Assembly (NCBI GenBank): GCA_001599595.1
Contig: BCHH01000004.1
Coordinates: 3,119,347 to 3,183,346 of the forward strand
Direction: 5' to 3'
DNA length: 64,000 nucleotides
From: Beverwykella pulmonaria
Lineage: Eukaryota > Ascomycota > Dothideomycetes > Pleosporales > Melanommataceae
The position numbers and the translations under genes are program-made. Below, piece after piece: positions 43,184-53,403 of this stretch. The notes under the pieces were generated by a model. It ran no database searches, had not been told where the DNA came from, and saw nothing but the letters and a program-made list of their open reading frames with translations. Position 1 is the stretch's first letter. Every line of letters begins with the position of its first letter.

Positions 43184-44557
43184 ATGGCGACCCCTAAACC
43201 TGGGGGCTTCAAGCTCTCCCTCGCAAGCGCAAAGTCAAAAGCCGGTCTTAAGAATCCACCTACCAACCTCGTTAAACGCCCACGTCTCGCGCTCGATGAC
43301 GATGAGCCAGAGGACACGGACAAGCAACAGGAAATCTCGGGCTTCGACATCGCGCAGGGCGGCGCTGTGGAGGTTAATGGCAAGCCCAAGGAAGAGAAGA
43401 AGGTGTTGGTTATACCGGCATTGCCAAATAGGAATTGGAGGGATGAGGCGAGACGGAAGCATGCGGAGCGGACGGGCCATGGACAGCAGGTTGATGAGAG
43501 GGAGATGGAGAATCAGGAGGCGAAGGTGCAATATGGGCTTACTATTGTCAAGAGGGACACTGCAGAGCCAGACACAAATGGGGATGCGGTCATGCAAGAC
43601 GCTCTTCCTTCAAAACCAGTGGACGACGGTCTCACGCCCGAGCAACGGCTGGAAAAGAGAGCAATCGAAGCACTACTCAACGACAAAGCGCCTGCAGATC
43701 AGACGACCATCCCCCTGATTAGCGAAGAAGCAGCCTTCGCAGCTGACCTCGCCGCGGCGCCCGACGCACCCTCCCTCGATGCATACGAAGCCACGCCCAT
43801 CGAGGGCTTCGGCGCCGCCCTATTACGCGGCATGGGCTGGAAGGATGGCGAGGAGCTCGGGCGAAATAAAGACGCAGTCACTAAACCCAGGGAAATCAAA
43901 CCGCGACCTGCGCTGCTGGGAATCGGGGCAAAAGACGAAGCTGCTGCAGGCCTGGAACCAGGCGCCTGGGAAAAGGGGAAGCCGAAGCGCAAAACGGCGC
44001 AGACGTATAATCCTGTTGCGCTGAGGAACAAGATTACGGGGGAGTTGGTTAGCGAGGAGGAGCTGAGAGAGAGGCTGGAACGGCAGAGGCTGGATGAGGA
44101 GAGGGAGAGAAAGGAGAAGAGGGTGAAAGAATTTGAATTTGGGGATGAGGATGAGCCGAGACGGGAGAAGAAGTCTAAAGAGAAGGAGAGAAAAGATGAT
44201 CGGAGGAGGGATAGGGATAGGGATAGGGATAGGGATAGGGAGGAGGACTACAGTAGGGAGCGCAGACGGAAAGATCGCAGCCGTGATCGTGATCGTGATC
44301 GTGACCGGCGCCGTGACGACTCCTACGATGACCGACGGCGAGAAAAACGCAGGGACAAGCGTGAGCGAAGCCGAAGCCGAAGTCCAGATACAGACGACAG
44401 GAGAGACAGAGGAAAGCGGCGCGAGAGGGAGCGCGAGCGGAGTCGAGACAGGGGCCGGGATAGCGAGGATGGGCGGAAGAGGAGGAGAGAGTACGAGTAT
44501 GATGATGAGCGGGAAGAGAGGAAGAGGAGACATAAGGATGATCGGTATCGGAAGTGA
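43184..44557 (+). CDS. SPP2: G-patch pre-mRNA splicing factor Spp2
   Basis: Partner and activator of the DEAH helicase Prp2 at the catalytic activation step of the spliceosome. A single exon of 457 aa starts MATPKPGGFKLSLASAKSK, the conserved GFKLS opening of the family. The G-patch lies at about residues 200-235 (ATPIEGFGAALLRGMGWKDG and EELGRNK), followed by EIKPRPALLGIGAK and YNPVALRNKITGEL. The last ~150 residues are an extreme RD/RE/RS tail. Part of it is coded by a tandem GGGATA hexamer (about 44209-44240) giving alternating Asp-Arg, and another part by CGTGAT units. Long antisense frames here are shadows of that repeat. No KOW domain is visible, unlike animal GPKOW. Confidence 0.9.
   Translation: MATPKPGGFKLSLASAKSKAGLKNPPTNLVKRPRLALDDDEPEDTDKQQEISGFDIAQGGAVEVNGKPKEEKKVLVIPALPNRNWRDEARRKHAERTGHGQQVDEREMENQEAKVQYGLTIVKRDTAEPDTNGDAVMQDALPSKPVDDGLTPEQRLEKRAIEALLNDKAPADQTTIPLISEEAAFAADLAAAPDAPSLDAYEATPIEGFGAALLRGMGWKDGEELGRNKDAVTKPREIKPRPALLGIGAKDEAAAGLEPGAWEKGKPKRKTAQTYNPVALRNKITGELVSEEELRERLERQRLDEERERKEKRVKEFEFGDEDEPRREKKSKEKERKDDRRRDRDRDRDRDREEDYSRERRRKDRSRDRDRDRDRRRDDSYDDRRREKRRDKRERSRSRSPDTDDRRDRGKRRERERERSRDRGRDSEDGRKRRREYEYDDEREERKRRHKDDRYRK
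44209..44240 (+). repeat. GGGATA hexamer microsatellite within Spp2
   Basis: Five consecutive GGGATA-type units encode alternating Arg-Asp in the Spp2 tail. A related CGTGAT/CGTGAC run follows at about 44282-44310. Both are length-variable candidates. Confidence 0.8.
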
Positions 44558-45345
44558 CATGTCTGGTATAGAGTGTGTGAAAAGGGTGAGGATGGGGCAG
44601 ACATGGCTGGCATTCTTCAATTGCCTTCTCTGTACTGGTACACATTGGGCGACATTATCCCAGTCTTTCTGCCGTCTCCAAGAGTACTTTGTCTTTGAAA
44701 GGTTCTGCCGGACCAGAGCTGTTGACGGTCTTTGGATTTAAGAGCTCAGGGGCTGATATCGACTTTAGCTTTTGAGCCCTCGGAGGCAATCTTTCGGCAG
44801 ACATAGTTTGAGCATCAGCGAAGATGAACTAGATTCAAGATATACCTTCCAGTGGTAACTGGCGGTTGTAAGCAGGCATAATATAAAATAGAAGAGCCCT
44901 ACTACCATTATGTACTCGCACATGCAAACTCAACCCCGGGCTCGTGAAATATACAAGTCTACCAAAACCCAGTTAATTGCTACTAGCACCATGTGCGCGT
45001 TCGGGTCGTCGTCTTACTCTCGTTCTTTACCCTATGCTTGAATCAGTGGATAGGAGGGAACAAGGTTGTTCAGATGAATAAGTTCTTTGCTATCTATGCA
45101 ATATGTCTAGAGAAGTATGATACTAATACAAATCTTATATACAGAAGGCTTCGCTGAAATCGAAGGACCTCCCAAAAGTCCCGCCTGATGCAAATCCAAA
45201 ACGCTAAAAGCAGCAATGCAATCGTGTCCCGCAAATTCTAGAGCCCAGATGCTTTGACAAAAGGAAAGAGAGCGGGTATGTGTACAGAAGAGAAAATGAA
45301 GCCTGATTACATATTGGACGAGCCACCAAAAAAAGGTAGAAAAAG
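44558..45345. other. Convergent intergenic region
   Basis: Contains the facing 3' ends of Spp2 and the Sfk1-like gene. AT-rich around 44880-45130; no gene is visible. Confidence 0.5.
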
Positions 45346-46270
45346 CTAAAAGTTCCTGGACGGCAACGGCGCTGGCTTCGCATACCCATTTCCATTCTCC
45401 AGCTGCCCGCCATTCGCATATCCATTTCCATTAGCATTATTATACCCATGCACCGGCCCATCATGCCCACGCATACCGTGCCTCGCCCCGCTCTCCTGGT
45501 CTGCCATGTCCATTTCTGTCACGCGGCTCTGAGCACCCTTTGTGCGGATGGCGGGCATGAAGTCCATGAAGAAACTCAGCACGTAGAAGAAGAAAATAAA
45601 CGCAATGACCCACTCCAGCACGGCGGCGGCATTGTATTTCTTCTGGCGCTGCGTGACGCCAAAGGCAATGGCGAGCGCGACTTCAAGCAGGATGAAGGAC
45701 AATTTTACCCAGAAGGAGTAGCGCAGCACAGAGTGCTCGCGGAAGTGGATCCCGAGCCGCTGGTACTCCCAGCATATGAAGACGGCGCTGATGACGTAGC
45801 CGCCGATGAAGAGCGCGAGGAAGCCATTGTGCAGCTTATTGTGGTGCAGCGTGTCGAAGATGGAAAGCAGGATGAGACCGGCGGCGCCCGCAATGGCGAA
45901 TAGAATCGAGAGCCACGAGTAGATTTTTTGCCATATAGACGTGTTGCGCGCGAGCTTGCCCGTGTGGCGCAGGTATCGCTCCAAGATGAAGGCGAGGTCT
46001 AGCGACACGACGGTTACGGCAGACATGGCAATGAATAAGGGTTTGAGGCCTTCGGCGCCAATGTCTGAACATGGTTATGAGTAAGGCTGGATTGGTGGTG
46101 GAGGGAGTGTGGGTAAACGTACCAGAAATGTAGGCAATCTTCTGTTGCGAGTCCATTGATGGGTAATGAGGTGAGCCCTGTGATGTCCATGTCGTGAGCA
46201 TGGCTATCAACATGGACATCCACACCAGGGCCGAGAAGATGGGCACCGCCCAGTACGAGATCCCCCACAT
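45346..46270 (-). CDS. Frag1/DRAM/Sfk1 family membrane protein
   Basis: A multi-pass membrane protein. In yeast Sfk1 works with the PI4-kinase Stt4 complex at the plasma membrane and affects lipid asymmetry. Two exons (46270-46123, 46064-45346) join in phase 1, giving 288 aa. Exon 1 holds the first membrane segment (WAVPIFSALVWMSMLIAML) and the start of the first outer loop ending ...QKIAYIS. Exon 2 opens DIGAEGLKPLFIAMSAVTV, the usual place and motif after that loop. Further hydrophobic segments include WLSILFAIAGAAGLILLSIF, FLALFIGGYVISAVFICWEY, LSFILLEVALAIAFGV and VIAFIFFFYVLSFF, six in all. The cytosolic tail has G/N/Y-rich repeats (NANGNGYANGG, ENGNGYA). Orthology to Sfk1 itself is likely but not certain. 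Confidence 0.85.
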
Positions 46271-48430
46271 GGCAACACGAGGTCAAGTTGGAGTGCTCAA
46301 ATACAAGGTCTGCGGGTTCACGAATGCAGCGCAAGTGCTGATGCTGGTTGATGATGGCCGATATGAAATGTTGGCTGTTCCTGCAGTGAGCAACGCGAGC
46401 AAGGAAACTTTCAATGGTATGCGCTGTACAGATGAAGGGATAGTGACGAGAAGGATAAAGTGATGTGAGACAGGCCTCCTCTATCAAGAAATGGATGCTG
46501 CCTTTTCTTTCAAGGATTCCGGGAAAATGAGAATGATGGCAAACGCGCTTTGAAATCTGGGATGCACGAAGGCGATGATGTCATGGCCGAGGCTTTGCTC
46601 CATGTCATTTCGCACCCGCCGTCTTCCGCCCGTGTGCGCGGACGAAGCAACACTAAGCAGCATCGGGATGGATCCAGCAGTCATCAGAGGTACTGGCGTG
46701 ATGAGCCGTCGTACGAACCCAAGTACAAGGGAAAATACGAAGCTGGCAGCGGCGGGAGATCGGAGGATGTGCAGTCGGAGTTATGGTGGTGTGAGTGACG
46801 GCTGGGTGGTGGATGGCTGAGGGGTGTACGTAAGCGCGCGCGGGGTTAAAGTTTTTTGCATTTCAGCATTCGTGGACCGTCTGTCCGCCTGCCTGCCCTT
46901 GGGCCCTTCTGCTTGCTGAGAGGTAGTCTTTACGAAAGCACGCATTGACGCCTTTGCTTTTGCGTGTCCGAGAAAGCTACCGAGAAAGGAAAGCTTCGCG
47001 AAGAGTTGGCCGGGCGTGAGTGCTCTTGGGTTGACAATCTCGCTTCGAGACGCGAGCGGGAGACAAGCGCTGCTAAATGCATTTCCATCTGGGCCATGTC
47101 ATGGTCTTCTCCCGCTGCTTCGCATTCCTGATATTCCAAGACGCTCTGCCCCGTGCTTCCTGCCTGATCGGATCGCAGATGACGGCCGGCACATGTCCGG
47201 TATATCTCAGGACGCTATGTCCATCACGCCCCGCATGAACGGCGATGCGGTTTCAGAAGGCAGACACAAGACACCTCTCAGGCAACATGTCCTCCAACCG
47301 TCTTGGCCCCTGCGCCATCCACGGGCCCTGGTCGAGCCGGGCGGCTGCTCTTGCATGTTCAGAGCGCAGGATGATGGGATAATTACCGTTGCAGGTCCAA
47401 ATCCCATGATGCGGCTTCGCGATGAGAAAGCGAAATGAGAGTACGACATATGCAGCAGCAGCACGCTGGGACGATTCAACAGCCGGCTTGCTGTCTTGCT
47501 ATCGCGCAGCAGATCGGCACAGTCGAGGGTCTACCGGTACTGACGAGACGCGGTCGAGAACGCTGCTAAGTTCGTTCTTGTTCTTGTTCATGCAAGATGC
47601 GAGGCGGTATGGTAGTGCATGCTGCTGCAGGCCTCGCCGAGTGTGACGACACGGAATGGTACAGTAGTGACGGATCCGGCGTGACCAAGGCAGCCGCAAT
47701 ATAACAACCATACATCCCTACGCTCCGAGTAAGACTTCAGGTCGCCGTGTTTGGATACACAAGAGAGATCGTGATCGCTCGTGGGGCCGGTACAGGAAAA
47801 GGCTAAGGCTGAGGGAAGCAGAAGGCCAAAACACGGCGAAATAGGGCGCTCGCGCGCTCAAACTGAGGGGGTGGGGTGCTGCAAGGTTTGCGATCAACCG
47901 TCGCACTTCCCGATGCGCCCAGATCCCCTCCATGGATGCACCACTACGACACGCATGCACTCGCCAGCCGCACCTTGATTGGACTCGAAATGCTCTCTAT
48001 CAGCACGCCTGATTGGCCCGCCGGTTCGCAGTCCAGGTTTCACCTATTCTTCCAAGTTTGTTTACCTCGAGGCTCATGCCTACCCTATCCTCCACCTTCC
48101 TAGTTGCAACCCGCATTCGCGCCTCTGGTGCTCCCGGTTAAGTGAGCCGCCGACGCCATTTGCTTCCCCGGACGCCTCAACAGAAAAAATCACATATATG
48201 GCCGAGGCCATGAGTTCGTCGTGACGGAGAGCTTCTACCCATTCCCAGCCCCCACCCTGGACAAGTCCGCAACGGCATAGGCAGCATAGGGTAAAAATGC
48301 CTCCTCCAGCTGTGGCGCCTCTATTCTGACCTGCCAGCAGTTTCACCAGCCTTACTCCCTCAATGCATGCCCTTTGACCGGGCTGCGGGCGTTGTTGCTT
48401 CTCCCATATTGCGTCCCAGGCTTCGACAAC
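46271..48430. other. 2.2-kb divergent intergenic region
   Basis: Lies between the divergently transcribed Sfk1-like gene and the 1020-aa protein gene. All frames are short and interrupted. The stretch is of normal GC content and may hold two long promoters or leaders. CCAAT-type and pyrimidine-rich stretches occur near 48050-48170. Confidence 0.45.
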
Positions 48431-51400
48431 ATGGGCAACACCCAGAGCCAGTACGCCGGCCCTCAGAACCGGCTCTCGAAGCCCAAGACCAACACAAATT
48501 CGCCCTGTCTCCCCCCCAAGGCCAGTTCTCCCGTTTCCGTGTCCTCGAGATATGCAGACCTCAGCGTGCGGGATAGACATATGCTAAAAGCGCATTTGAC
48601 CGCTCCACTTGGGGTCGAGTCCGCTTCTTGTCTTGACTTGGACGACGAGGATGAGCTGGGGGAGCTTGCGACACGCATGCATTCGCGGTTGTCAGGCCTG
48701 TCAACTACGAACTATGTGGCTCCGGTGCATGCAAGTGGACGCAACTCTACCTCGAAGCTTCCCAGCCTGTCGGGATCCAAGTTCTCCCTAACCTCCTCCT
48801 CCACCACCACAACTCAGCGGGTGGATCTGGATACAACGACTAAGATTCTGTACGAGATCAAGAAGAACTCCTCGCGGGAGGACCTTGCGGCACTCCACCA
48901 AGCGTTGAAACCTGCGCCTTCACCATCGCCTGCCCCAGCCCCGGAACTCAAGCGCAGGATCTCTCTCATAAACAGATCTTCCTTGTCCCTGATCAGACGG
49001 CGCTCACTTATTGCAACACCGGGAATAGCGACCCGGGAATCGCCTGCAGAAGGAAGTCGGAGATGGGCCTCTTGGAGGAGACCGCAACTCGAGCCCGAGG
49101 AAGAGGCGAAGTGGAATCGCGAAATCATGGGAAACTCACCGATGACCCGCATCGCTGCATTGGATCTGGCTGAAGGAAGAGATTCACCGACGCCACGAGC
49201 GCAAACACCCGGTGACATGGAATACACTCACCTCGGAAGCTTGAGGCTTGGCTCGCTCATTGTGACCAACGGAGCCGCTTCTCCAGCTCCAAGCACAGTA
49301 ATCTCGCGCCGGAAATCCAATTCTCGTCTCTCCCAGGAGGAAGACTACTTCACGGTGCCCGAAGGTTCGTCCAGCCCTTTGACGCGGAAGAAGACACGGA
49401 AATGGGGACATGCTAGGAGCAAATCCGCGGCTCATTCCAAGGTTTCGGCGTTGCAACGGACTCTCAACATTTCCGATGAAATAAGAAGAGCGAAGACATT
49501 ATCGAGATGCGACAGCCCACTGAAAGTGGACCTGCGAAGTCACCATTTCTACGACGACTCGGAAGTCGAGCATTTCAAGCTGCGTCTTCGGGTTGTTAAC
49601 AAGAGCGCCGACACCCTGGCTAGGGCTGGTATGGCTGAGAGGCCAAACAGTCCATTCGTTGCAAGCCATACCCCACAACAGCATGCCAAGCCCACAAATC
49701 CCAATGATGAAGATTTCGCAGATCCAGCCTTAGATGATAGCGTATCCTTTCGGGAAGAAGCCTTTCGTATCCTTGACGGAACTATCTTCAACGACCCTGA
49801 CACAATGCTTGAACTGCCCAAGAATCCTTCAACCCCAACACGAGCGGCTTCTTCCTTACCCGAGAACGCGAGGGAGAGCAATGGGCGGCCATCCCCAAGG
49901 AAAGCTGATTCAGGGTACTCGTCTGGTATTAGTTTGCGAACAATGTCCCGCGAAGCTACGCGAGAGGGCACTACTCCCTCCTCCTCCAAGAAGCCTTCAG
50001 TCGTGGTTGACATGTTGAAGAGTGGAGACGACGCAGCAAGCCTATACACTTTCGACCAGATGGTTTCACCTCTTCTAAAAGCAAAGAGCTCGGAAGCACG
50101 GCCAGCAAATCTTCAGATTCCTAAACACGTCACTAGTCACAGCAACGCTTCGCCCACAGTACAATCGCCAGACACTCCAATATCCGTTACGTCTAAATTC
50201 ACGGTAGATAGTCAAGCTTCATCTTCGACAACGAGACGTTTGCAGAGGCGACGACCATCCCAGCCGGAACTTCCCATTGTTCAGTCATGCCAGCCCATTC
50301 CGGATGGAACCATTCCTAATATTCCCGTTAGTGTCAGAGCTCAATTTGTTCGCCGCCTGTCCGAGTCACCGGACATGGAGTGCTTGACGAAGACCTATCT
50401 CTCTGAAGAGCGCATCAAGTCGACAGAGTCAGCCATTGACTCTCCTGCAGCAATCTCTCTAGATTTTCCAATTTCTTCTTCTGCGTCCCCGGAATCTCGG
50501 GGCAGACATCACACTCGCTCTCATACCGAACGACCTTCAACACAGCAGCGCCCCAACAGCTTGAGGCGGAGCCTGTCCCTCTTTCGAAGTAAGTCATCAC
50601 TCGAGAAGAAGCAGCAAGAACACAAACCGGAGAAGGATGAAGCCACGACTACTGTTGTCCACCTGGGCACAACAGCTCGCACACTTGGGCAGTCGCCCTA
50701 TGACACCGCATTGTCAACAGCTCCTAGGCATACGGTGACCTCACCGCCTCATCCTCACCAGCTGGGGAGTACACTGCCACGAGCTAAGTCCATGGTGCAC
50801 ATGGACTCTCAGACAGCCGCAGAGTTCGCGCGTATGCGGAGCAAGGATCGCGCTCTCGGACCACCTGAGATGCTGCAGCGGCCGAAAAGCCATCACGGCT
50901 CGAATCTGACAGCTGAAGAGGGAAAATCGTCTAGAAGGAGCCGTCATAGCATCTATGCTAGCATTCCGATTGTGTCCACGGATAACGTTTCTCCCATTCG
51001 TGATTCTTCGCCTCCAGTTAAAGAAATGGAACCGGTGGAACCAGTCTTTGCCGAAACACGACCGGGTCACACTATTCGCACCCGATCGACTGGAAGAGGA
51101 GTGGTCGTTTCTCAGCTAGTGGACAAGTTCGACAAGCATGGTCAGAAAATACCTCAAAGCGAGCTGCAGCCAGATTGGGAATCGCACGCCCGTCTTTGGA
51201 ACCAGCGCCGCAAATCAATAGGAGAGGGGTTACACCAGCAGGCGGCGGACCCTCCAGCCACCTCTTCAAGTCCGCTTCCTCGAGCTTCCTCACAACCATC
51301 GGAGGAGGTGATGGCATACAACCACTACAGCGGCGGTCTTGACTACGGGTACGAGTATGGGTACGGTATTGGTGGCAGTGCAGGGACGCGCCAACTCCAT

Positions 51401-51493
51401 AGCTACATCTACGCCAGCCGTAAGAGCATGCATTACAACAATCATTACAGCGCGGATTTGTCAGATGTTCCTGTTTTCGTGCAGCGATGTTAG
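48431..51493 (+). CDS. Large disordered protein with N-myristoylation-type start
   Basis: A single exon of 1020 aa. The ATG at 48431 was chosen because it gives MGNTQSQYAG, a classic N-myristoylation start (Gly2, Ser6); the frame is open further upstream to 48374. Most of the protein is low-complexity and rich in S, P, T, R and K, with many SP/TP and RRxS sites, so it is a likely phosphoprotein. Conserved-looking islands are SVRDRHMLKAHL (about 40), TTKILYEIKKNSSREDL (about 135-152), KWNREIMGNSPMTRIAALDL (about 225-245) and RGVVVSQLVDKFDKHGQKIP (about 885). The C-terminus is Y/G-rich. No enzyme domain is recognised. Membrane anchoring through myristate is an inference from the first six residues. 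Confidence 0.75.
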   Translation: MGNTQSQYAGPQNRLSKPKTNTNSPCLPPKASSPVSVSSRYADLSVRDRHMLKAHLTAPLGVESASCLDLDDEDELGELATRMHSRLSGLSTTNYVAPVHASGRNSTSKLPSLSGSKFSLTSSSTTTTQRVDLDTTTKILYEIKKNSSREDLAALHQALKPAPSPSPAPAPELKRRISLINRSSLSLIRRRSLIATPGIATRESPAEGSRRWASWRRPQLEPEEEAKWNREIMGNSPMTRIAALDLAEGRDSPTPRAQTPGDMEYTHLGSLRLGSLIVTNGAASPAPSTVISRRKSNSRLSQEEDYFTVPEGSSSPLTRKKTRKWGHARSKSAAHSKVSALQRTLNISDEIRRAKTLSRCDSPLKVDLRSHHFYDDSEVEHFKLRLRVVNKSADTLARAGMAERPNSPFVASHTPQQHAKPTNPNDEDFADPALDDSVSFREEAFRILDGTIFNDPDTMLELPKNPSTPTRAASSLPENARESNGRPSPRKADSGYSSGISLRTMSREATREGTTPSSSKKPSVVVDMLKSGDDAASLYTFDQMVSPLLKAKSSEARPANLQIPKHVTSHSNASPTVQSPDTPISVTSKFTVDSQASSSTTRRLQRRRPSQPELPIVQSCQPIPDGTIPNIPVSVRAQFVRRLSESPDMECLTKTYLSEERIKSTESAIDSPAAISLDFPISSSASPESRGRHHTRSHTERPSTQQRPNSLRRSLSLFRSKSSLEKKQQEHKPEKDEATTTVVHLGTTARTLGQSPYDTALSTAPRHTVTSPPHPHQLGSTLPRAKSMVHMDSQTAAEFARMRSKDRALGPPEMLQRPKSHHGSNLTAEEGKSSRRSRHSIYASIPIVSTDNVSPIRDSSPPVKEMEPVEPVFAETRPGHTIRTRSTGRGVVVSQLVDKFDKHGQKIPQSELQPDWESHARLWNQRRKSIGEGLHQQAADPPATSSSPLPRASSQPSEEVMAYNHYSGGLDYGYEYGYGIGGSAGTRQLHSYIYASRKSMHYNNHYSADLSDVPVFVQRC

Positions 51494-51935
51494 TACCTTC
51501 TTGGTTCAAACTGCATCGCGCAATCTTTTCTTTTATATTGTCGGGCATTTCTGCATGGGCACGCAATCAGATCATTGGTTGCCGGCACTTTTAGCATCCG
51601 CATTTACATATCGTGTCGCAGTCTCTGCACTTGGCATTGGGGGATCTGGCATTCGCATTTACGATTTTATGTTCGAGCAACGTACACGACAGCACCCTGG
51701 CGGATTTTGCTGGGGATAACGAATGAAGCAACAATTCAGCTATTCACTCTATGTTTGATGCATGTGCAAAACCCCAAAAAATAAAAAAACTATAATAAAA
51801 AAGACTGCAGCTTATTGTGAATCTGCACTGCAGCAACCTGCTCCTTGACGGCGTCCGTCTCGTCCGCTACCAGATGTAATAGTTTTGGTGGATAAATTTA
51901 GCACCCTCTGGCAGCGACAATGCAACGCCTACACT
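51494..51935. other. 3' region before the transposon
   Basis: Untranslated or spacer sequence between the 1020-aa protein gene and the left inverted repeat of the Tc1/mariner element, with an A-rich run near 51773-51800. No gene is seen. Confidence 0.5.
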
Positions 51936-53403
51936 TACTGTGGTTGACAGGGTAAGTAGTCAATGTGGCGATTTAGGAGCGGTTCCCCGGCTATATTTGG
52001 TGTTTATAATACACGAATCAGAGCACCATCTAACCCTTACATAATCAGATGCTTACAGCATACAATACGTATTATCGAGACGTTTCTCGAAGCCTCCTCG
52101 TCAACCTCGCCGTCGCCACCAGGTCGTTCAAAAGCTGTGTGAGCTTTGCCGTCGCCATGAAGCTCATACAACTCAGCTCGTTGTCNCGATGCCTCCNATC
52201 NATTTTGACCTCATATTGAACCCACNATCCCCACNACCCCCTCGCCATCNATACCTATCCCNAGATGAGCGCCTCAGTGCTCNAACGCTCCGTAATGCAG
52301 GGTGGAAGCTTCATGAAATCNAGAGGCAGCTNGGCATAACCTNGAGCCAAGCTCAGTACNCCTGCAGCCATCAATTNACTCCCNAAAAACGCTCTGGCCN
52401 ACCACNAGTCCTAGAAGAGGAGCAGGTTGATGAGATTAAGCTCTTTGTTGTAAACTCAAAAACAAATCGCCTAATNAGCTACCAAAGGCTCTNACTAGTA
52501 TTTNAACCTGTAATAGGCNACCTAGCTTNAGCAGGAGCTATCCAAGGAGCTCTTNAGCGCAGAGGTTATAAACNCTATGTAGCACGCNAGAAGCCACCTC
52601 TCTCTAAGAAGAATNAACAGCTAAGNAGGCAGTTTGCTNAGGAGCACNAGAATTAGAGCCNCNAACAGTGGTGCTTAATACTATAGAGCGACGAGAGCTA
52701 GGTAACAGGCGGCAGGCACCAGAAGCAGTGGGTCACCCGCCAGCCGCACGAGGAGCTTGATGATACCTGCGTCCTTATTAAACACCATAGACGCAAGGGA
52801 TAGATGTTCTNGGGCTGCTTCAACNGCTCTATTAAAGGTCCTNGCCTGTTCTAGGAGAAGGAGTGGGGTTCTATNAACAGTNACANGTACTGTNAGAGNA
52901 TAGTCCCTATTATCNATGGCTGGCTACNTCTTAATCCTCATCTCAGCTTTATGCAGGANGGAGCACCTGGGCACGCAGCAGCAGCTACTNAAGCTNAGAT
53001 GCTTNAGAGAGGCATCNAGAGCATCAATTGGCCGCCCTATTCACCTAACATAAACCCTATTGAGACTGTATGGAACATAATAAAGGACTATATTAAACGT
53101 AAATNGGGTCCTAATCATNAGTTTACTTACAATAAACTGCGTGAGGCAGTTNAGGAAGCATNGGATGAGGTTACTNAGCAGCAGCTCAATNATCTCATNG
53201 ATACTATGCAACAACGCATGCGGGATGTGATAGATGCTAATGGGGGCTATACAAAGTGGTAGATAGCTAGAATCATCAATCTCATCATAACTTACTCTGG
53301 CTGATTACTCAGTAAATTACACTGTATTACAAGGGGTGGCGAGAGAAGTGGGTCAAACCACCCGAGCTCGCCACATTGACTACTTACCCTGTCAACCACA
53401 GTA
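51936..53403 (+). mobile_element. Tc1/mariner transposon with perfect 34-bp inverted repeats
   Basis: The element (51938-53401) is bounded by perfect inverted repeats of 34 bp, starting CTGTGGTTGACAGGGTAAGT and ending in its exact complement, and flanked by TA target-site duplications (51936-51937, 53402-53403). Length is 1464 bp without the TA. It carries one transposase reading rightward, now broken. About fifty single N bases are scattered only through 52186-53200. It inserted between two housekeeping genes without visible damage to either. A second, decayed copy lies at about 60710-62303 in the other orientation. Confidence 0.93.
52189..53262 (+). pseudogene. Tc1-type (DD34E) transposase, broken
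   Basis: The reading starts at ATG 52189. The N-terminal helix-turn-helix region (DERLSA.TLRNAGWKLHEI, SQAQY.CSH, KRSG.P.VLEEEQVDEI) runs to a TAG at 52654-52656, where the family has a tryptophan. Further TAG codons follow at other tryptophan positions. A second open part (about 52951-53262) carries the catalytic end: M-Q-Asp-GAPGHAAAA, then YSPNINPIETVW, with exactly 34 residues between the aspartate and the glutamate, and ends ...DANGGYTKW. Conversion of TGG to TAG is typical RIP damage. Single N bases hide many other codons. The aspartate codon GAN would be Asp with either C or T. Confidence 0.85.

Noticed and set aside
44200..44245. GGGATA repeats considered as a telomere-like or CRISPR-like array
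   Set aside because: They are in frame inside the Spp2 coding region, encode alternating Arg-Asp and have no spacers.
43823..44620. Long antisense ORF with proline/leucine/isoleucine repeats
   Set aside because: It is the shadow of the Arg-Asp repeat coding strand of Spp2.
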